Shown: positions 15,367-25,413, numbered from the stretch's first letter. The stretch: DNA of 64,000 nucleotides from Fibrobacter succinogenes (GCA_902799745.1 CADCBQ010000012.1:1-64000), one strand, 5' to 3'. Made by a program: numbers and translations. The notes: generated from the letters alone by a model not told the origin.

Positions 15367-18300
15367 TTACCTCGAAATCAACAGTTTCTGTTTTTTAGTC
15401 CAAGTTTTCTTTCCGAAATTTTCGGTAGCAGACACGGTGCTGCGCACCACGTAGTGGTACAGACCGTTTGCAAGGGGGCGTCCATGATTATCGCGACCGT
15501 TCCAATGCGTCACACCGGATACAGCATCTTTAAGCACTCGCACCAATTTGCCGTTCTGGTTGTAGATAAAGATGTCGACCTTGCTGTCGCGATCCACAGC
15601 CAAATTCTTGAAGTAGAACGTCGTACCTTTTTTGCCCATCGGGTTCGGCGCATTAAACACGTCGGCCAGGCCCGATTCCATATCGTCCGTAATTTCAACA
15701 TTCAAAGTCTTGATGCTTCTATTATCCAAGACATCGTTCGCCATGACCTTGAAAACATACTTACCGGCAGGATACTGTTCCGAATTGAAATTCATACGAA
15801 GCTTGGCACGCTTCGAAGTCTGTTCCAGGTACGGCCACGGATGGAACGGATCCTGCACACCAACGATTTCAAACGAAATACCTTCGTCAGCCTGTTCCCT
15901 GAAATCAAGAGCGGTCGAATCTTCAATGACCACCTGCAAGCAAGCCGGAGACTGCAACTTGACGGTTTCACCATCGGCGAAATTCGTCGCCATGCCCCCT
16001 GCATAACAGGACTGCACCTGAATCGTCGGCGGAAGCGTATCATTCAGCGAATCTGCATAATTTGAAATTCCGCTAATCACCAAGTCCCTAAGCCAGGTTC
16101 GACCCACGGCGCTTTCGTTCGAAGAATAAGCCCAGGCACTAAATTCTGCAGCGGTATCGCCAATCGAAATCTTACGCGGCGTCACAAATTCCGTTGTAAA
16201 GCGACCTCCCTTCACCGGAATCTTTTCAGAGTAAATCAAGGAGCCATCATAAAACACGTCAACAGAATCGTCAGCTACTTCCAGAGCCATTCTCTTCTGG
16301 CTGCGACCTTCACGCAAGACCAAGTCCACAAAGCCGTTATCAAGGCCATCAACGGTACCGGACACTTTCATACGGTCAAGAGCCTTGATTGAATCAAGCT
16401 GGCTATCAAGCGAGATCTTGAATTCAGCATTCGGCATACGAACTACCGGTTCGCCAAAAAGCACATAGCGTTCATTGTTGTATCGCTGTCGATCATACTC
16501 CAAGCCAAAGCTTCTTTTTGTTTTAAGCACGGCCATACCAATCGTTTCGCCTTTTCCCGTCAAAGCGTTCAACAAGACATTCGTTCCAAAATTGGAGTTG
16601 TAATCGGCAAAGGTCTCGCGAGTCGCACCAATGGAAACAATGGAACCCACCCTGGGAGCCAAAAGGAATTCCTCGGAAAGGGATTTGGCGTTACCTTCAT
16701 CAAAACGGCCCACCGTGCAAGAGAACGACCCCAGAATGGTATAACGGCCCGTGTTCGAAAGCTTAGCGACATAGCTCGGCTTCAAAAGGCCTTCGCTCGC
16801 CCAGTCGGTCTTGGATCCATGTCCAAAGTAAGTCGTAAAGAGAGCGCCCTGATTCAAGATATTGATAAAGTCATCAGCGGCATCCTTCTTTTGGCCCGCC
16901 GCATCTTCGGCATAATCCAGCAAATAAACCTTCTTGAAGTTCCAGCGTTCGCCCCTGGACTTGGCGACATCGTCAATCGACTTTACAAGTTTTTCCTGAT
17001 ACCAGGTATGCTTTGTCACATCTTCCATCCCGCTGTTTCGTGCATCGTCAGCCGCATGCAACATAGTAGCACGCCAATCGGAATAATCCATGACGCCTTT
17101 CTTTTCGTAGTCCTTCGCCTTTTCGACATAGTTTGCAAATTCGGTCACCGATGACACCGGGATTCGACCGACCGCCACATCCAAGTCGTAATTGCCATAC
17201 ATCACCACTTCGCCCGAATCAAGTACGCCAAAGAAATCTTCTACTACAGCGTCTTCTTTTTCAAACGGCGGGAAATAAGAAGCATTCAACTTGCTGTCAA
17301 AGCCACGATAGTCAAAACTACCGGCTCCGACAAGCAACACGTAACGGAAATTCGGACACACCGAGTATACATAAGAAATGTAATTGCGCACTGCCACCGG
17401 CGAGACACGTCCCCCCGTATAGTGGTCATAAACATCTTCAAGGGCCACAAGCGATGTCGCGAACGTTCCCACGGACGATCCGTCGCTGCGGAATTGAGCC
17501 AAAGCCTTTGCAGGAGCCAAGAACTCCGTCGGCGCAATAATCAAGTATTCCAATTTTGAATTGGGTTTCGAAATATCTTTAAGGACTCCCTCTCCGTAAT
17601 CCGGAATTCCCTCGACCTTCAGTCCCGAGCGGTAAACATTTTCCTTGACAGCCAGGTAACGAACATCTTCGCCTACGGGAATACTGTCTTTTGCAATTCC
17701 GTTAGATGCAGCAAGGAATCCGACCGGTTTCAAATTCGAAAACTTCAGGACCTGGGTTTGTGCGGGAACGGGAACATTGACAACACCCGAAACAGAACCA
17801 CCGGGCAAAAGCCATTCCGCAGAATCCACCACGGGAGTCCACTGGTAGGCAACCGTAAATCCATCGAAGCGGTCATACTGTCTTTCGTTCGGCAACATGT
17901 CCAGAACATACAGGTTGTCTCTTTCCAGAAGAGTCGGATTGTCTATACGGAAGTTTCCGCCAGGCAAAAGTTCCATTTCGTCATTTCCAACTCGGGTACC
18001 ATTTATTTCCAGCGCAAAATTAATCGTATCCATGCGCCTTTTATAGCTCGCCCCCGAAAGCGTCAAGTTGGCAGGTTGGTCATTTCTGATTACCGCCGAA
18101 TTCGCCCATATGGAACGATGCGGGAAATACGAAACGGCCACATACTGTTTGCCACCACTGACCATTCCCGGCAAAGAAACCGCTTCCTTGATTTCATCTG
18201 CAGAGAACGTGACACGGGTCGTATCAAAACGGCTATGCCATTTCCAGAACCATTCCTTACCCGTTGCCTTTTCCCAATCGAGTTCTTTTCCAAAATAGGT

Positions 18301-19470
18301 ATCTCGCAAAAGGGCATCTTTTTCGGCGCGCACATAACGCATCCAGGCAACTTCTTTTCCGTTACCCGAAGGAGAGGCAACCTTTTGATCCAGGCGAAGT
18401 CCCTTGCCCGTTTCTTTATAGCCGAATAGGAACTTTTGATAGAACGAATACGGAGAATATGAATGGAAATAGTCCATTTTCCCATTCACAAAGAATTTGT
18501 CTTCGCGGTCGCAACGTTTCCAGAAGGCACTGCCATAACCCACAAATACAAGCGTATCACCATCGTTAAAGATTCCATCGGCCTTACTGCCTCCAGGTGT
18601 ATGGTCGCGGACTTCGATCGGGATTTCAAAGATTTGATTAGGATTACGCTCGCTTGTACCGGGGCCCATATCGGCCAAAGTATCGGGAGACGCACCGAAC
18701 AAGCAAATCTTATCGACAGGAATACCATCTATCGCTTCTTGGCGCTGCCACAGCAACAGAGAATTGCGGATTTCCGTAAAGGGAACCGCATAAAGACCAT
18801 CTTCGCTGAAAGTCGACATACTCCTGTCGCCTTTATCCCCTACTTGGAATCGGGCAAGGAATGTCACATCGTCTTGACCGGCAGCTTCCTTACGCAAAGC
18901 CTTGATCGACTTTGCCCTCGAAGTGCCAAAACGGGATGCCGCTACTGGATTTTCAACTTTAGAAAGAGCTCGCTTTCCCGGATTGACTCCATTCACGGAA
19001 CCGTTAAACTGGACCTTCAATTGGAAATTCTTACGAAGCGATACCGACGAGCCATTCTTGACATAAAGGGGAACGCGAATTTCGGTCATCCAAAGTCCAT
19101 CACGCATAACCGGTTCAGATACGTTCACCGGCAGGAACTTTAACGAATCCTCTTTACCGCCAGGGCCACCCTTGCACAAGGATTTTCCGAGCGGGACCAA
19201 TTTGGAATCCGTCACGGAAACCGCAGGCTTCTGGTTAGACGGAAGCGCAACACGGTAATAACGGAATGGCACCGCATTGCCATCCAGATAAGCGGCGTTT
19301 TCCGGCAAGAACACTCCACCATGGTCATTAGCGTCTAAACATTGGTGGACACTTGATTCAATGACAGCATCATCCAAGACAAAACGGTTCTTGGAATCTT
19401 CGACCACGCGGGCAAACGAGCACACCGCACCCAGGGTCACAAAAAGGGAAATAAGGACTTTGAACTTCAC
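15367..19470 (-). CDS. PorU-like C25 peptidase, type IX secretion sortase candidate
   Basis: The 1367-residue secreted protein has a signal peptide (hydrophobic run ending near CSFA). A propeptide-like region of about 400 residues leads to a gingipain-type caspase-fold domain. His884 in TYFGHGS and Cys918 in GSFSCTVGRFDE form the expected C25 catalytic pair, 34 residues apart. An Ig-like region and a FlgD/type IX-like C-terminal module follow (APNPMGK, then NGLYHY). PorU removes the C-terminal signal of type IX cargo and attaches the cargo to the cell surface. Length and order fit PorU better than a cargo gingipain, although a cargo protease cannot be excluded without the other por genes. Confidence 0.82.
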   Translation of the reverse strand: MKFKVLISLFVTLGAVCSFARVVEDSKNRFVLDDAVIESSVHQCLDANDHGGVFLPENAAYLDGNAVPFRYYRVALPSNQKPAVSVTDSKLVPLGKSLCKGGPGGKEDSLKFLPVNVSEPVMRDGLWMTEIRVPLYVKNGSSVSLRKNFQLKVQFNGSVNGVNPGKRALSKVENPVAASRFGTSRAKSIKALRKEAAGQDDVTFLARFQVGDKGDRSMSTFSEDGLYAVPFTEIRNSLLLWQRQEAIDGIPVDKICLFGASPDTLADMGPGTSERNPNQIFEIPIEVRDHTPGGSKADGIFNDGDTLVFVGYGSAFWKRCDREDKFFVNGKMDYFHSYSPYSFYQKFLFGYKETGKGLRLDQKVASPSGNGKEVAWMRYVRAEKDALLRDTYFGKELDWEKATGKEWFWKWHSRFDTTRVTFSADEIKEAVSLPGMVSGGKQYVAVSYFPHRSIWANSAVIRNDQPANLTLSGASYKRRMDTINFALEINGTRVGNDEMELLPGGNFRIDNPTLLERDNLYVLDMLPNERQYDRFDGFTVAYQWTPVVDSAEWLLPGGSVSGVVNVPVPAQTQVLKFSNLKPVGFLAASNGIAKDSIPVGEDVRYLAVKENVYRSGLKVEGIPDYGEGVLKDISKPNSKLEYLIIAPTEFLAPAKALAQFRSDGSSVGTFATSLVALEDVYDHYTGGRVSPVAVRNYISYVYSVCPNFRYVLLVGAGSFDYRGFDSKLNASYFPPFEKEDAVVEDFFGVLDSGEVVMYGNYDLDVAVGRIPVSSVTEFANYVEKAKDYEKKGVMDYSDWRATMLHAADDARNSGMEDVTKHTWYQEKLVKSIDDVAKSRGERWNFKKVYLLDYAEDAAGQKKDAADDFINILNQGALFTTYFGHGSKTDWASEGLLKPSYVAKLSNTGRYTILGSFSCTVGRFDEGNAKSLSEEFLLAPRVGSIVSIGATRETFADYNSNFGTNVLLNALTGKGETIGMAVLKTKRSFGLEYDRQRYNNERYVLFGEPVVRMPNAEFKISLDSQLDSIKALDRMKVSGTVDGLDNGFVDLVLREGRSQKRMALEVADDSVDVFYDGSLIYSEKIPVKGGRFTTEFVTPRKISIGDTAAEFSAWAYSSNESAVGRTWLRDLVISGISNYADSLNDTLPPTIQVQSCYAGGMATNFADGETVKLQSPACLQVVIEDSTALDFREQADEGISFEIVGVQDPFHPWPYLEQTSKRAKLRMNFNSEQYPAGKYVFKVMANDVLDNRSIKTLNVEITDDMESGLADVFNAPNPMGKKGTTFYFKNLAVDRDSKVDIFIYNQNGKLVRVLKDAVSGVTHWNGRDNHGRPLANGLYHYVVRSTVSATENFGKKTWTKKQKLLISR

Positions 19471-19510
19471 TCTACTAAAATAGCAAATCGCAGGAGTCCA
19501 GAGCTATCAT

Positions 19511-20383
19511 TTACTTGCGAATTTCCAATTCCGAATAACCATTTCCGTTGGTTCGAAATTCAACCGTTTCTCCGGTGGCCGTAGTCGCCCTAAAAAGCTT
19601 AAAAAACGAAGGGGCCACGCCGCGCATCAGGATCGCTTCGAGCTCGGAACGCTTGATCATGAATTTTGAATTCCAAGCCGGCATATACCAGTGCCACGGT
19701 TGCCAATTGAACACGCCGCGCACCGACTGCACAAAGGCTCTAAGCATCAAGGAATATTCATACTTGAAATAATCCTCGTAATCGGTCAAAATGGAATTCT
19801 TTTCGGCAAAATCCCTAGTCGCATAATCGGACACCATGTACAGGGGATCTTCCCCTTTCTTTTCGTAGGAGAAAATCATTCCCGACGGCAGGATTTTCAC
19901 CTTCAGATTATCCTTGTCATGATGTACGAATTCCTTTTCGGAAATTTGTCTGTAATCGCGGAAAACAACTTCGGGGCGAAGAACCTGATTAATCGCCAAA
20001 GGAACCGGTTTAGCGTCAAGCGACTGCAACTCGTAGAACAAAATCGTTTCACCGTTTCCTTTAGGCAAAAGCACAGCTACTAGCGGTTTTGCACGTTCCG
20101 TAATCACCCACACCATTTCGGGTTTATTTGCACTTTTAAGCATCGGATCCAGGATTTGCATCAGCGACGGATCCTTGACGCCGTTTACATCCCATTCCAT
20201 CCAGGTGCCCGTACCGCCCACGGAATCGAGCGTTGCAAAAAGGCGCTCGCCACTAAAGGGAACCTTCGACTCGACTGCCCCCATCACCTTGGCAGAACCT
20301 GCCGTGTAAGGCTTCGATTTCGGTGCAGCCCATACGCAGGCCGCGGCTACAAGTAAAGCAAAAAACAGCTTAAAAATCTTCAT
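19511..20383 (-). CDS. Secreted protein of unknown function in the PorU cluster
   Basis: I do not recognise the family. The ATG at 20383 begins a signal peptide with a long hydrophobic core (residues 4-18), probably cleaved after the alanines at WAA near residue 20. The frame is open for 14 more codons upstream, but they would spoil the signal. The mature 270 residues mix strands and helices, contain no cysteine, and carry an aromatic patch (FNWQPWHWYMPAW) near 230. The layout resembles outer-membrane-directed periplasmic proteins. It lies between a lipoprotein gene and the PorU-like gene, with 40 bases to the latter, so a shared operon is likely. Confidence 0.65.
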   Translation of the reverse strand: MKIFKLFFALLVAAACVWAAPKSKPYTAGSAKVMGAVESKVPFSGERLFATLDSVGGTGTWMEWDVNGVKDPSLMQILDPMLKSANKPEMVWVITERAKPLVAVLLPKGNGETILFYELQSLDAKPVPLAINQVLRPEVVFRDYRQISEKEFVHHDKDNLKVKILPSGMIFSYEKKGEDPLYMVSDYATRDFAEKNSILTDYEDYFKYEYSLMLRAFVQSVRGVFNWQPWHWYMPAWNSKFMIKRSELEAILMRGVAPSFFKLFRATTATGETVEFRTNGNGYSELEIRK

Positions 20384-20393
20384 ACGGGACAAT

Positions 20394-21146
20394 CTAGAAT
20401 CCGATCGGTTCGCACAGGGAATCATCGAGTCTCGAATACGTCATGTGGTATTCGCGGTCAAGCCAATAAAGGGCCAGTTTCTTGTTGGTCCAACTCTTCT
20501 TGACAGCCGTCGCTTCAAGGCCCTTGGTTATCAGCGGAACCGTTTCGACCAAGTCGAGTTTCCAGGACTTGTCGTCCCATTCAAAAATCATGATCGGCAC
20601 TTCGGGGCTCTGGGCAAGGCCAATGCTTCCGCGGTCGTTCTTGATTTTCATGGGGCCCAGTTTCAGCTTGGTAAAGTTATGGATGATTCCCGCCTTGGAC
20701 ATATAGAGCCAAAGCATACGGTCTTCGGGAACTTGCCACAGGTGTTCGCGTTCGTAGAGGCGGTAAAGCAAGATCGAATAAATTTCGTAGAACTGGCAGG
20801 TATCCAATTCTTCGGGGCCATAAGTCCTGGCATGCTGTTCCAGCGTATCGAGCCAGTATTCCGAAGAATCAGTCAGCATAGCATAAAGATCGTCGGCAGG
20901 CGTATCTTCACTAATCGCCATCAGGAAATTCTGGAACATCGATTCAAGCATGGCTTGCTTGTCGTATTCCCGGTGTCCGACCTTTTCGTTCTTGATTTCG
21001 GCCGATTCGCCAAGCGTTGCATCGATCAAGGATTCATTGCGAGGATCGTTCGGGTCTTTCGTATTCGAAGAACCCGCACAAGCCCCAAAGAAAACACTCA
21101 TCCCTACTGCAAGGGCCATAACAATTGTATTTTTAAGAGTATGCAT
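20394..21146 (-). CDS. Lipoprotein of unknown function, first gene of the PorU cluster
   Basis: The 250-residue protein has a lipoprotein signal with the lipobox FGAC, the cysteine being residue 23. The following AGSSNTKDPNDP linker is acidic and flexible. The rest is probably helical, with many aromatic residues. I find no known domain. The gene is followed after 10 bases by the secreted protein and then by the PorU-like gene, so it heads a minus-strand cluster. Its start codon overlaps, within ATGCAT, the start of a divergent release-factor-like gene, so the two must share a very compact promoter region placed inside each other's coding sequence. Confidence 0.7.
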   Translation of the reverse strand: MHTLKNTIVMALAVGMSVFFGACAGSSNTKDPNDPRNESLIDATLGESAEIKNEKVGHREYDKQAMLESMFQNFLMAISEDTPADDLYAMLTDSSEYWLDTLEQHARTYGPEELDTCQFYEIYSILLYRLYEREHLWQVPEDRMLWLYMSKAGIIHNFTKLKLGPMKIKNDRGSIGLAQSPEVPIMIFEWDDKSWKLDLVETVPLITKGLEATAVKKSWTNKKLALYWLDREYHMTYSRLDDSLCEPIGF

Positions 21147-21632
21147 CGCGATACCTATTTAAAAATGACTCTCGACGAACTGCTCCGTGCCTGTACCCTC
21201 AAGGGGTTCCAAGGCTCGGGCCCCGGCGGTCAGCACCGCAACAAGACCAACACGGGCGTTCTGCTCGGTTTACGTGAGTTCAATTTAGAAATCAAATCGT
21301 GCGAAGGGAGATCCGCTCACGAAAACAAGGTGCATGCACTACACCGGATGCAAATGGCGCTTGCCTTGCAAGTCCGAGAAACGCCCGCAAACCCCGAAAT
21401 GCCCTTCCCAGGGAGCAACGGGCACCTGCAACCCAGCAACGCACTCTTTCCGCTGTTCGTTGCCCACGTGTTCGACATTATGGCGACCAAGAACGGCGAT
21501 ACCAAGGCAGCCGCGGCGGCATTCAACCTGACCCCGAGCGCCCTGGTGAAAATCCTACGCCAGGACAAGGCCTGCGCCACCAAATTGCAGGGGAACCGCA
21601 AACAAAACGGGCAAAAAGCGCTGAAGCTTTAA
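21141..21632 (+). CDS. Release-factor-like protein with GGQ domain
   Basis: The 163-residue protein carries GFQGSGPGGQHRNKTNTGV, the class-I release factor signature whose GGQ triggers peptidyl-tRNA hydrolysis. It lacks the codon-reading domains of RF1/RF2, so it resembles ribosome-rescue proteins such as ArfB. Unlike those, it has a helical segment after residue 100 that could be a helix-turn-helix (TKAAAAAFNLTPSALVKIL), then a basic tail. The frame is open far upstream without family-like sequence. I chose ATG 21141, and ATG 21165 is a possible alternative. The start overlaps that of the divergent lipoprotein gene. Confidence 0.75.
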   Translation: MHRDTYLKMTLDELLRACTLKGFQGSGPGGQHRNKTNTGVLLGLREFNLEIKSCEGRSAHENKVHALHRMQMALALQVRETPANPEMPFPGSNGHLQPSNALFPLFVAHVFDIMATKNGDTKAAAAAFNLTPSALVKILRQDKACATKLQGNRKQNGQKALKL

Positions 21633-21778
21633 ACTGCCGATTTTTGCGTAAAAACGCCAATTTTAAAACGTAAGGAAAAATTTTCACGAAATCCTCTGAA
21701 AAACAGGGGATAAAAATGAACCATTTTTTCCGAATCAGCGTGTTAATAAATAGGACCACTCAACCAAATGGAGGTATT

Positions 21779-23020
21779 ATGAGTCCTATTAAAGTGAAAC
21801 ACGCTAGCATCGCCACCTCGTTCCTTTGCGCACTCGCCCTCTGGAACTGCGGCAGCAACTCCCACGACGAAACCAGCGCCACCATCAGCAAGGCAGGCAC
21901 GGCATCGGTCGCACTCCGCCTGCAGTACAGCACACCCCCGCTGCTCGACAGCTTGGTGCTTGACTGCTACGGAGCAGACACGCTCCACTATGTGCATTCT
22001 ACGGACAGCGCCTTATTCAACATGGACCTGTTCCCGAGCGACAACTGGACGTTCAAGGCGCAGATCTATGCAAACGGAGCCTTGATGCAAAAAGGCGAGC
22101 TTTCGACAAAGCTCGAAGCCGGAGCCATCGAAGACCTTTCGATCCAGATGCACCCCATTGTGGGTTTTGTATGGGTCGAAATCCCGACCGGACTCAGGAA
22201 CGAAAGCGGAATTACAAGCGGCACCATGATTCTTTCGTCCAAGGATGACCACTACGAAATTCCCATGCAAGAATCTACCGGAAAGGTTTTCTTCAAGAGC
22301 GACATGCTTAAGCTTGGCGTCGAATACGACGTCCAGATTACCCTGTCCGATTCTACAGGAAGTGCCATTTACAGTCTTTCCGACAAGTTCCTGCTCACCG
22401 AAGACAGCCCCGTGCCGAACCTTTCGCTGAATTCGCTGCGCAGTAAGGTGTCCCTAAGCATTAAAGCCGCAGACGAACGGTATGTCGAAATCATACTCCC
22501 GCTCAAGGCGGGCTATAGAAAGCCCAAAGCGGACGACCTACTGATTACGGAATACTTCTCCGCCCCCGGCACCAAAGACAGTTCCCTATACGAGTTTGTC
22601 GAAATCTACAACGGAAGCATCGACACCTTGCTTCTGGACGATTGCACCATCGGGCTCGGCAGCGCCACCAGCATCAAGCGTTTCGCCTTGACTGCAACAG
22701 AAATCATTCCCGGACAGGCGCTAGTCCTAGGCGATGCCGCCTCCGAAAAGACTCCGGCACAGCACATCAACACCGACGGTTGGAGCGCCATGACAAACAG
22801 CAGCGGAGCTGTTGTTCTGCAATGTAACGGAGAAACCCTGGACTCGCTGTATTACGCAAGCGCCCCCGATTCCCTGCACAGCAACGTGGTTCCTGCAGTA
22901 GGTTCCGGCAAATACAATCAAAGCGGCCAACTGAACATTGACCGCTGGAAAGTGCGTTCGGATTCCTCGGCATGGTGCCTTGGGTCACCTACTCCGGGCG
23001 AACTGAATTTCTGTAATTAA
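21779..23020 (+). CDS. Lipoprotein with a lamin-tail domain
   Basis: The ATG at 21779 follows a GGAGG ribosome site, and the upstream open codons are ignored. The 413-residue product has a lipoprotein signal ending at the cysteine of ALWNCGS. A region of Ig-like strands (30-250) precedes a lamin-tail domain at about 262-390, opening with LLITEYF and continuing with YEFVEIYNGS, IIPGQALVLGD and DSLYYA. Lamin-tail domains occur on many secreted bacterial proteins and probably bind DNA, proteins or the surface. A surface or periplasmic anchor role is likely. The last codons overlap the convergent receiver-like gene by four bases. Confidence 0.72.
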   Translation: MSPIKVKHASIATSFLCALALWNCGSNSHDETSATISKAGTASVALRLQYSTPPLLDSLVLDCYGADTLHYVHSTDSALFNMDLFPSDNWTFKAQIYANGALMQKGELSTKLEAGAIEDLSIQMHPIVGFVWVEIPTGLRNESGITSGTMILSSKDDHYEIPMQESTGKVFFKSDMLKLGVEYDVQITLSDSTGSAIYSLSDKFLLTEDSPVPNLSLNSLRSKVSLSIKAADERYVEIILPLKAGYRKPKADDLLITEYFSAPGTKDSSLYEFVEIYNGSIDTLLLDDCTIGLGSATSIKRFALTATEIIPGQALVLGDAASEKTPAQHINTDGWSAMTNSSGAVVLQCNGETLDSLYYASAPDSLHSNVVPAVGSGKYNQSGQLNIDRWKVRSDSSAWCLGSPTPGELNFCN

Positions 23021-23472
23021 GCGTGAATCTGCGTATTGACGCGTTCCACGTCGAACAGCCTACGCAGCAATTCGGTGCGAGACGGATCGCGTTCTTCGGC
23101 AAGAGTCAGCGGACCCATGTTCAGGGCGACCAAAATCGACCCCGGATAGTTGTTCGCGCTCTTGATGAAGTCGCTCGAAGAAACACCTTCGGTGTAGAAA
23201 TCGACAACGAACGTATCCCAGTCGTCATTTTCAAGCTGTTCCTGGGCTTCGGCCTCGGTCTTAACGGCCTTGAGGGTTGCACCCACCAGGAGGTCGGTCA
23301 GCACGGTCAGGCACGCTTCGCGGTGGGAATCGTCTTCTTCCCAAATCAGGATACGACGGTCGCTATAATCGCGGACCACGGGTGTCTGGGCGAGGGCTTC
23401 CTCGGAATCAAACTTCTCGAGGGCGGCTTCGTCCATTTCTTCATCGTCAAAATTGTCGAATTCTTTTGCCAT
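23017..23472 (-). CDS. Receiver-like domain protein with acidic N-terminal tail
   Basis: The 151-residue protein starts with 38 highly acidic residues. A segment of about 110 residues then follows the response-regulator pattern: RILIWEEDD with the paired acids, a helix, the strand FVVDF with a candidate phospho-acceptor aspartate near 94, and ILVALN in the place of the T/S strand. The conserved lysine of strand five is not obvious, so phosphorylation is uncertain. No output domain or partner histidine kinase is present. It ends head-on against the lamin-tail lipoprotein gene and is divergent from typA. Confidence 0.6.
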   Translation of the reverse strand: MAKEFDNFDDEEMDEAALEKFDSEEALAQTPVVRDYSDRRILIWEEDDSHREACLTVLTDLLVGATLKAVKTEAEAQEQLENDDWDTFVVDFYTEGVSSSDFIKSANNYPGSILVALNMGPLTLAEERDPSRTELLRRLFDVERVNTQIHA

Positions 23473-23507
23473 AGTAGCCCAAATATAGTAAACCTAGGGC
23501 CAAAACA

Positions 23508-23536
23508 TTGCCATAATCGGTTAGAATTTCTAAATT
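23508..23536 (+). promoter_or_regulatory. Probable sigma-70 promoter of typA
   Basis: TTGCCA at 23508-23513 and TAAATT at 23531-23536 are 17 bases apart. The ATG is at 23573, giving a leader of about 30 bases. Confidence 0.5.
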
Positions 23537-23572
23537 TGCGCGCAAAAATAAACGTCAATCAAAAGAGCCATT

Positions 23573-25405
23573 ATGGATACATCTAAAATCAGAAACGTCG
23601 CCATTATCGCCCACGTTGACCACGGTAAAACTACCCTGGTGGACCAGCTCCTCAAGCAGTGCGGAACCTTCCACGAAAACGAAGAAGTGAACGAACGCGT
23701 GATGGACTCCGACAACCTGGAACGCGAACGCGGCATCACCATCCTCTCCAAGAACACGAGCGTCATGTACAAGGGCTATCGCGTGAACATCGTCGATACC
23801 CCGGGGCACGCCGACTTCGGTGGCCAGGTGGAACGCGTGCTCGGTACGGTGGACGGCGTTATCCTGGTGGTGGACGCATTCGAAGGCCCCATGGCCCAGA
23901 CCCGTTTCGTGACCCAAAAGGCCCTTGAAATGGGGCTTATTCCTATCGTTGTCGTGAACAAGATCGACCGCGACGGCTGCAACCCGCATGCCGCTCTCGA
24001 CAAGGTGTTCGACTTGTTCTGCGAACTCGACGCCAACGAACAGCAGCTGGACTTCGACAAGGTGTTCGGTTCTGGCCGTAAGGGCATCTGCAAGGCCGAA
24101 ATGGAAGACCCGGATGGCGACTTCCACATTTTGATGGACAAGATTATCGAACGCATCCCGGCTCCGAAGGGCGATCCGAACGCTGAACCGCTTCTGCAGA
24201 TTGCGTCCCTCGAATACTCGGGCTTCCTTGGCCGCTTGGCCGTGGGCCGCGTGCAGCAGGGAACCTTCAAGCCGAACATGACCGTTGCCCAGGCTATGAC
24301 CGACGGCAAGGTCAAGAACATCCGTATCCAGAAGATTCTGCGCTACGAAGGCCTGACCCCGCAGCCGATCGAAGAAGCCGGTCCGGGCGACATCATCTTG
24401 ATTGCCGGTCTCGACAACTTCGACATCGGTGATACGCTCTCTTCTACGAGCAATCCGGTGCACCTCCCCCGCATCCATATTGACCCGCCGACCATTTCTA
24501 TGCTCTTCACCGTGAACACCTCGCCTCTGGCCGGTAAGTACGGTGGAAAGTTCATGACGGGTAACCAGCTCCAGGAACGCTTGGAACGCGCCCACATGGC
24601 AGACCCCGCCCTCTTGGTCGAAAAGGTCGACGGCGCTTCTACCTTCAAGGTGTCTGGCCGTGGTATTCTCCACTTGACCATCCTCGTCGAAAACATGCGT
24701 CGTGAACTCTACGAATTCACCATCGGTTCTCCGCAGGTGATTTTCAAGAACGACGAAAACGGCAAGCTCCTCGAACCGATCGAAGAATTCAAGGTCGAAG
24801 TGCCGAACGAATTCAGCGGCGCCTGCATTCAGGAAATCAACACCCGTAAGGGCGAAATGGTCAACATGACCACCGACGAAAACGACCGTGTCACTCTCGA
24901 ATACCTCGTTCCGAGCCGTGGCCTTATCGGTATCCGTCCGAAGCTCCTTTCCCTTTCCAAGGGTTACGCCATCAGCCAGTCCATCTTCAAGGACTATGAA
25001 CCGTACAAGGGCGAAATTCCGGCCCGCGTGAACGGCGTGCTCATCGCAAAGGAACCGGGCGAAGCTGCAAGCTATGCTCTTTCCAACTTGGAAGACCGCG
25101 GTTACCTCATCATCGGACCGGGTGCCGAAGTTTATCCGGGCATGATCGTGGGTGAACACAACCGCGACGTCGATATCATCGTGAACGTCACCAAGGGTAA
25201 GCACCTTACCAACATGCGTTCCAAGTCTGCCGACGACATGATCCAGCTGACTCCGTACCGCCGCCTGACTTTGGAAGAATGCGTCACATTCATCAACGAA
25301 GACGAATGCATCGAAGTCACGCCGGAAGTGCTGCGCCTGCGCAAGACCGAGCTCGACCCGATCAAGCGCAAGCAGCTCTCCAAGCGCCCGGCAGAGGAAG
25401 ACTAA
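23573..25405 (+). CDS. typA: Translational GTPase TypA/BipA
   Basis: TypA is a ribosome-binding GTPase related to EF-G that helps assembly of the large subunit under stress and cold. The 610-residue protein has the normal length. The G domain carries [10 protein letters not shown] (14-23), [28 protein letters not shown] and NKIDRDG. Domain II, domains III/V and the TypA-specific C-terminal domain follow, with [15 protein letters not shown] and [15 protein letters not shown]. Strong codon bias fits high expression. The downstream gene is on the other strand, with a repeat element and a terminator between. Confidence 0.97.
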   Translation: MDTSKIRNVAIIAHVDHGKTTLVDQLLKQCGTFHENEEVNERVMDSDNLERERGITILSKNTSVMYKGYRVNIVDTPGHADFGGQVERVLGTVDGVILVVDAFEGPMAQTRFVTQKALEMGLIPIVVVNKIDRDGCNPHAALDKVFDLFCELDANEQQLDFDKVFGSGRKGICKAEMEDPDGDFHILMDKIIERIPAPKGDPNAEPLLQIASLEYSGFLGRLAVGRVQQGTFKPNMTVAQAMTDGKVKNIRIQKILRYEGLTPQPIEEAGPGDIILIAGLDNFDIGDTLSSTSNPVHLPRIHIDPPTISMLFTVNTSPLAGKYGGKFMTGNQLQERLERAHMADPALLVEKVDGASTFKVSGRGILHLTILVENMRRELYEFTIGSPQVIFKNDENGKLLEPIEEFKVEVPNEFSGACIQEINTRKGEMVNMTTDENDRVTLEYLVPSRGLIGIRPKLLSLSKGYAISQSIFKDYEPYKGEIPARVNGVLIAKEPGEAASYALSNLEDRGYLIIGPGAEVYPGMIVGEHNRDVDIIVNVTKGKHLTNMRSKSADDMIQLTPYRRLTLEECVTFINEDECIEVTPEVLRLRKTELDPIKRKQLSKRPAEED

Positions 25406-25413
25406 GAAACTTT

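Noticed and set aside
20445..21140. Upstream extension of the release-factor-like frame
   Set aside because: It runs antisense to the lipoprotein gene and carries no family similarity before the GGQ domain.
23555..25204. A 549-residue open frame antisense to typA
   Set aside because: It mirrors the codon-biased typA gene and shows no family motif. High-bias genes here routinely give long antisense frames.
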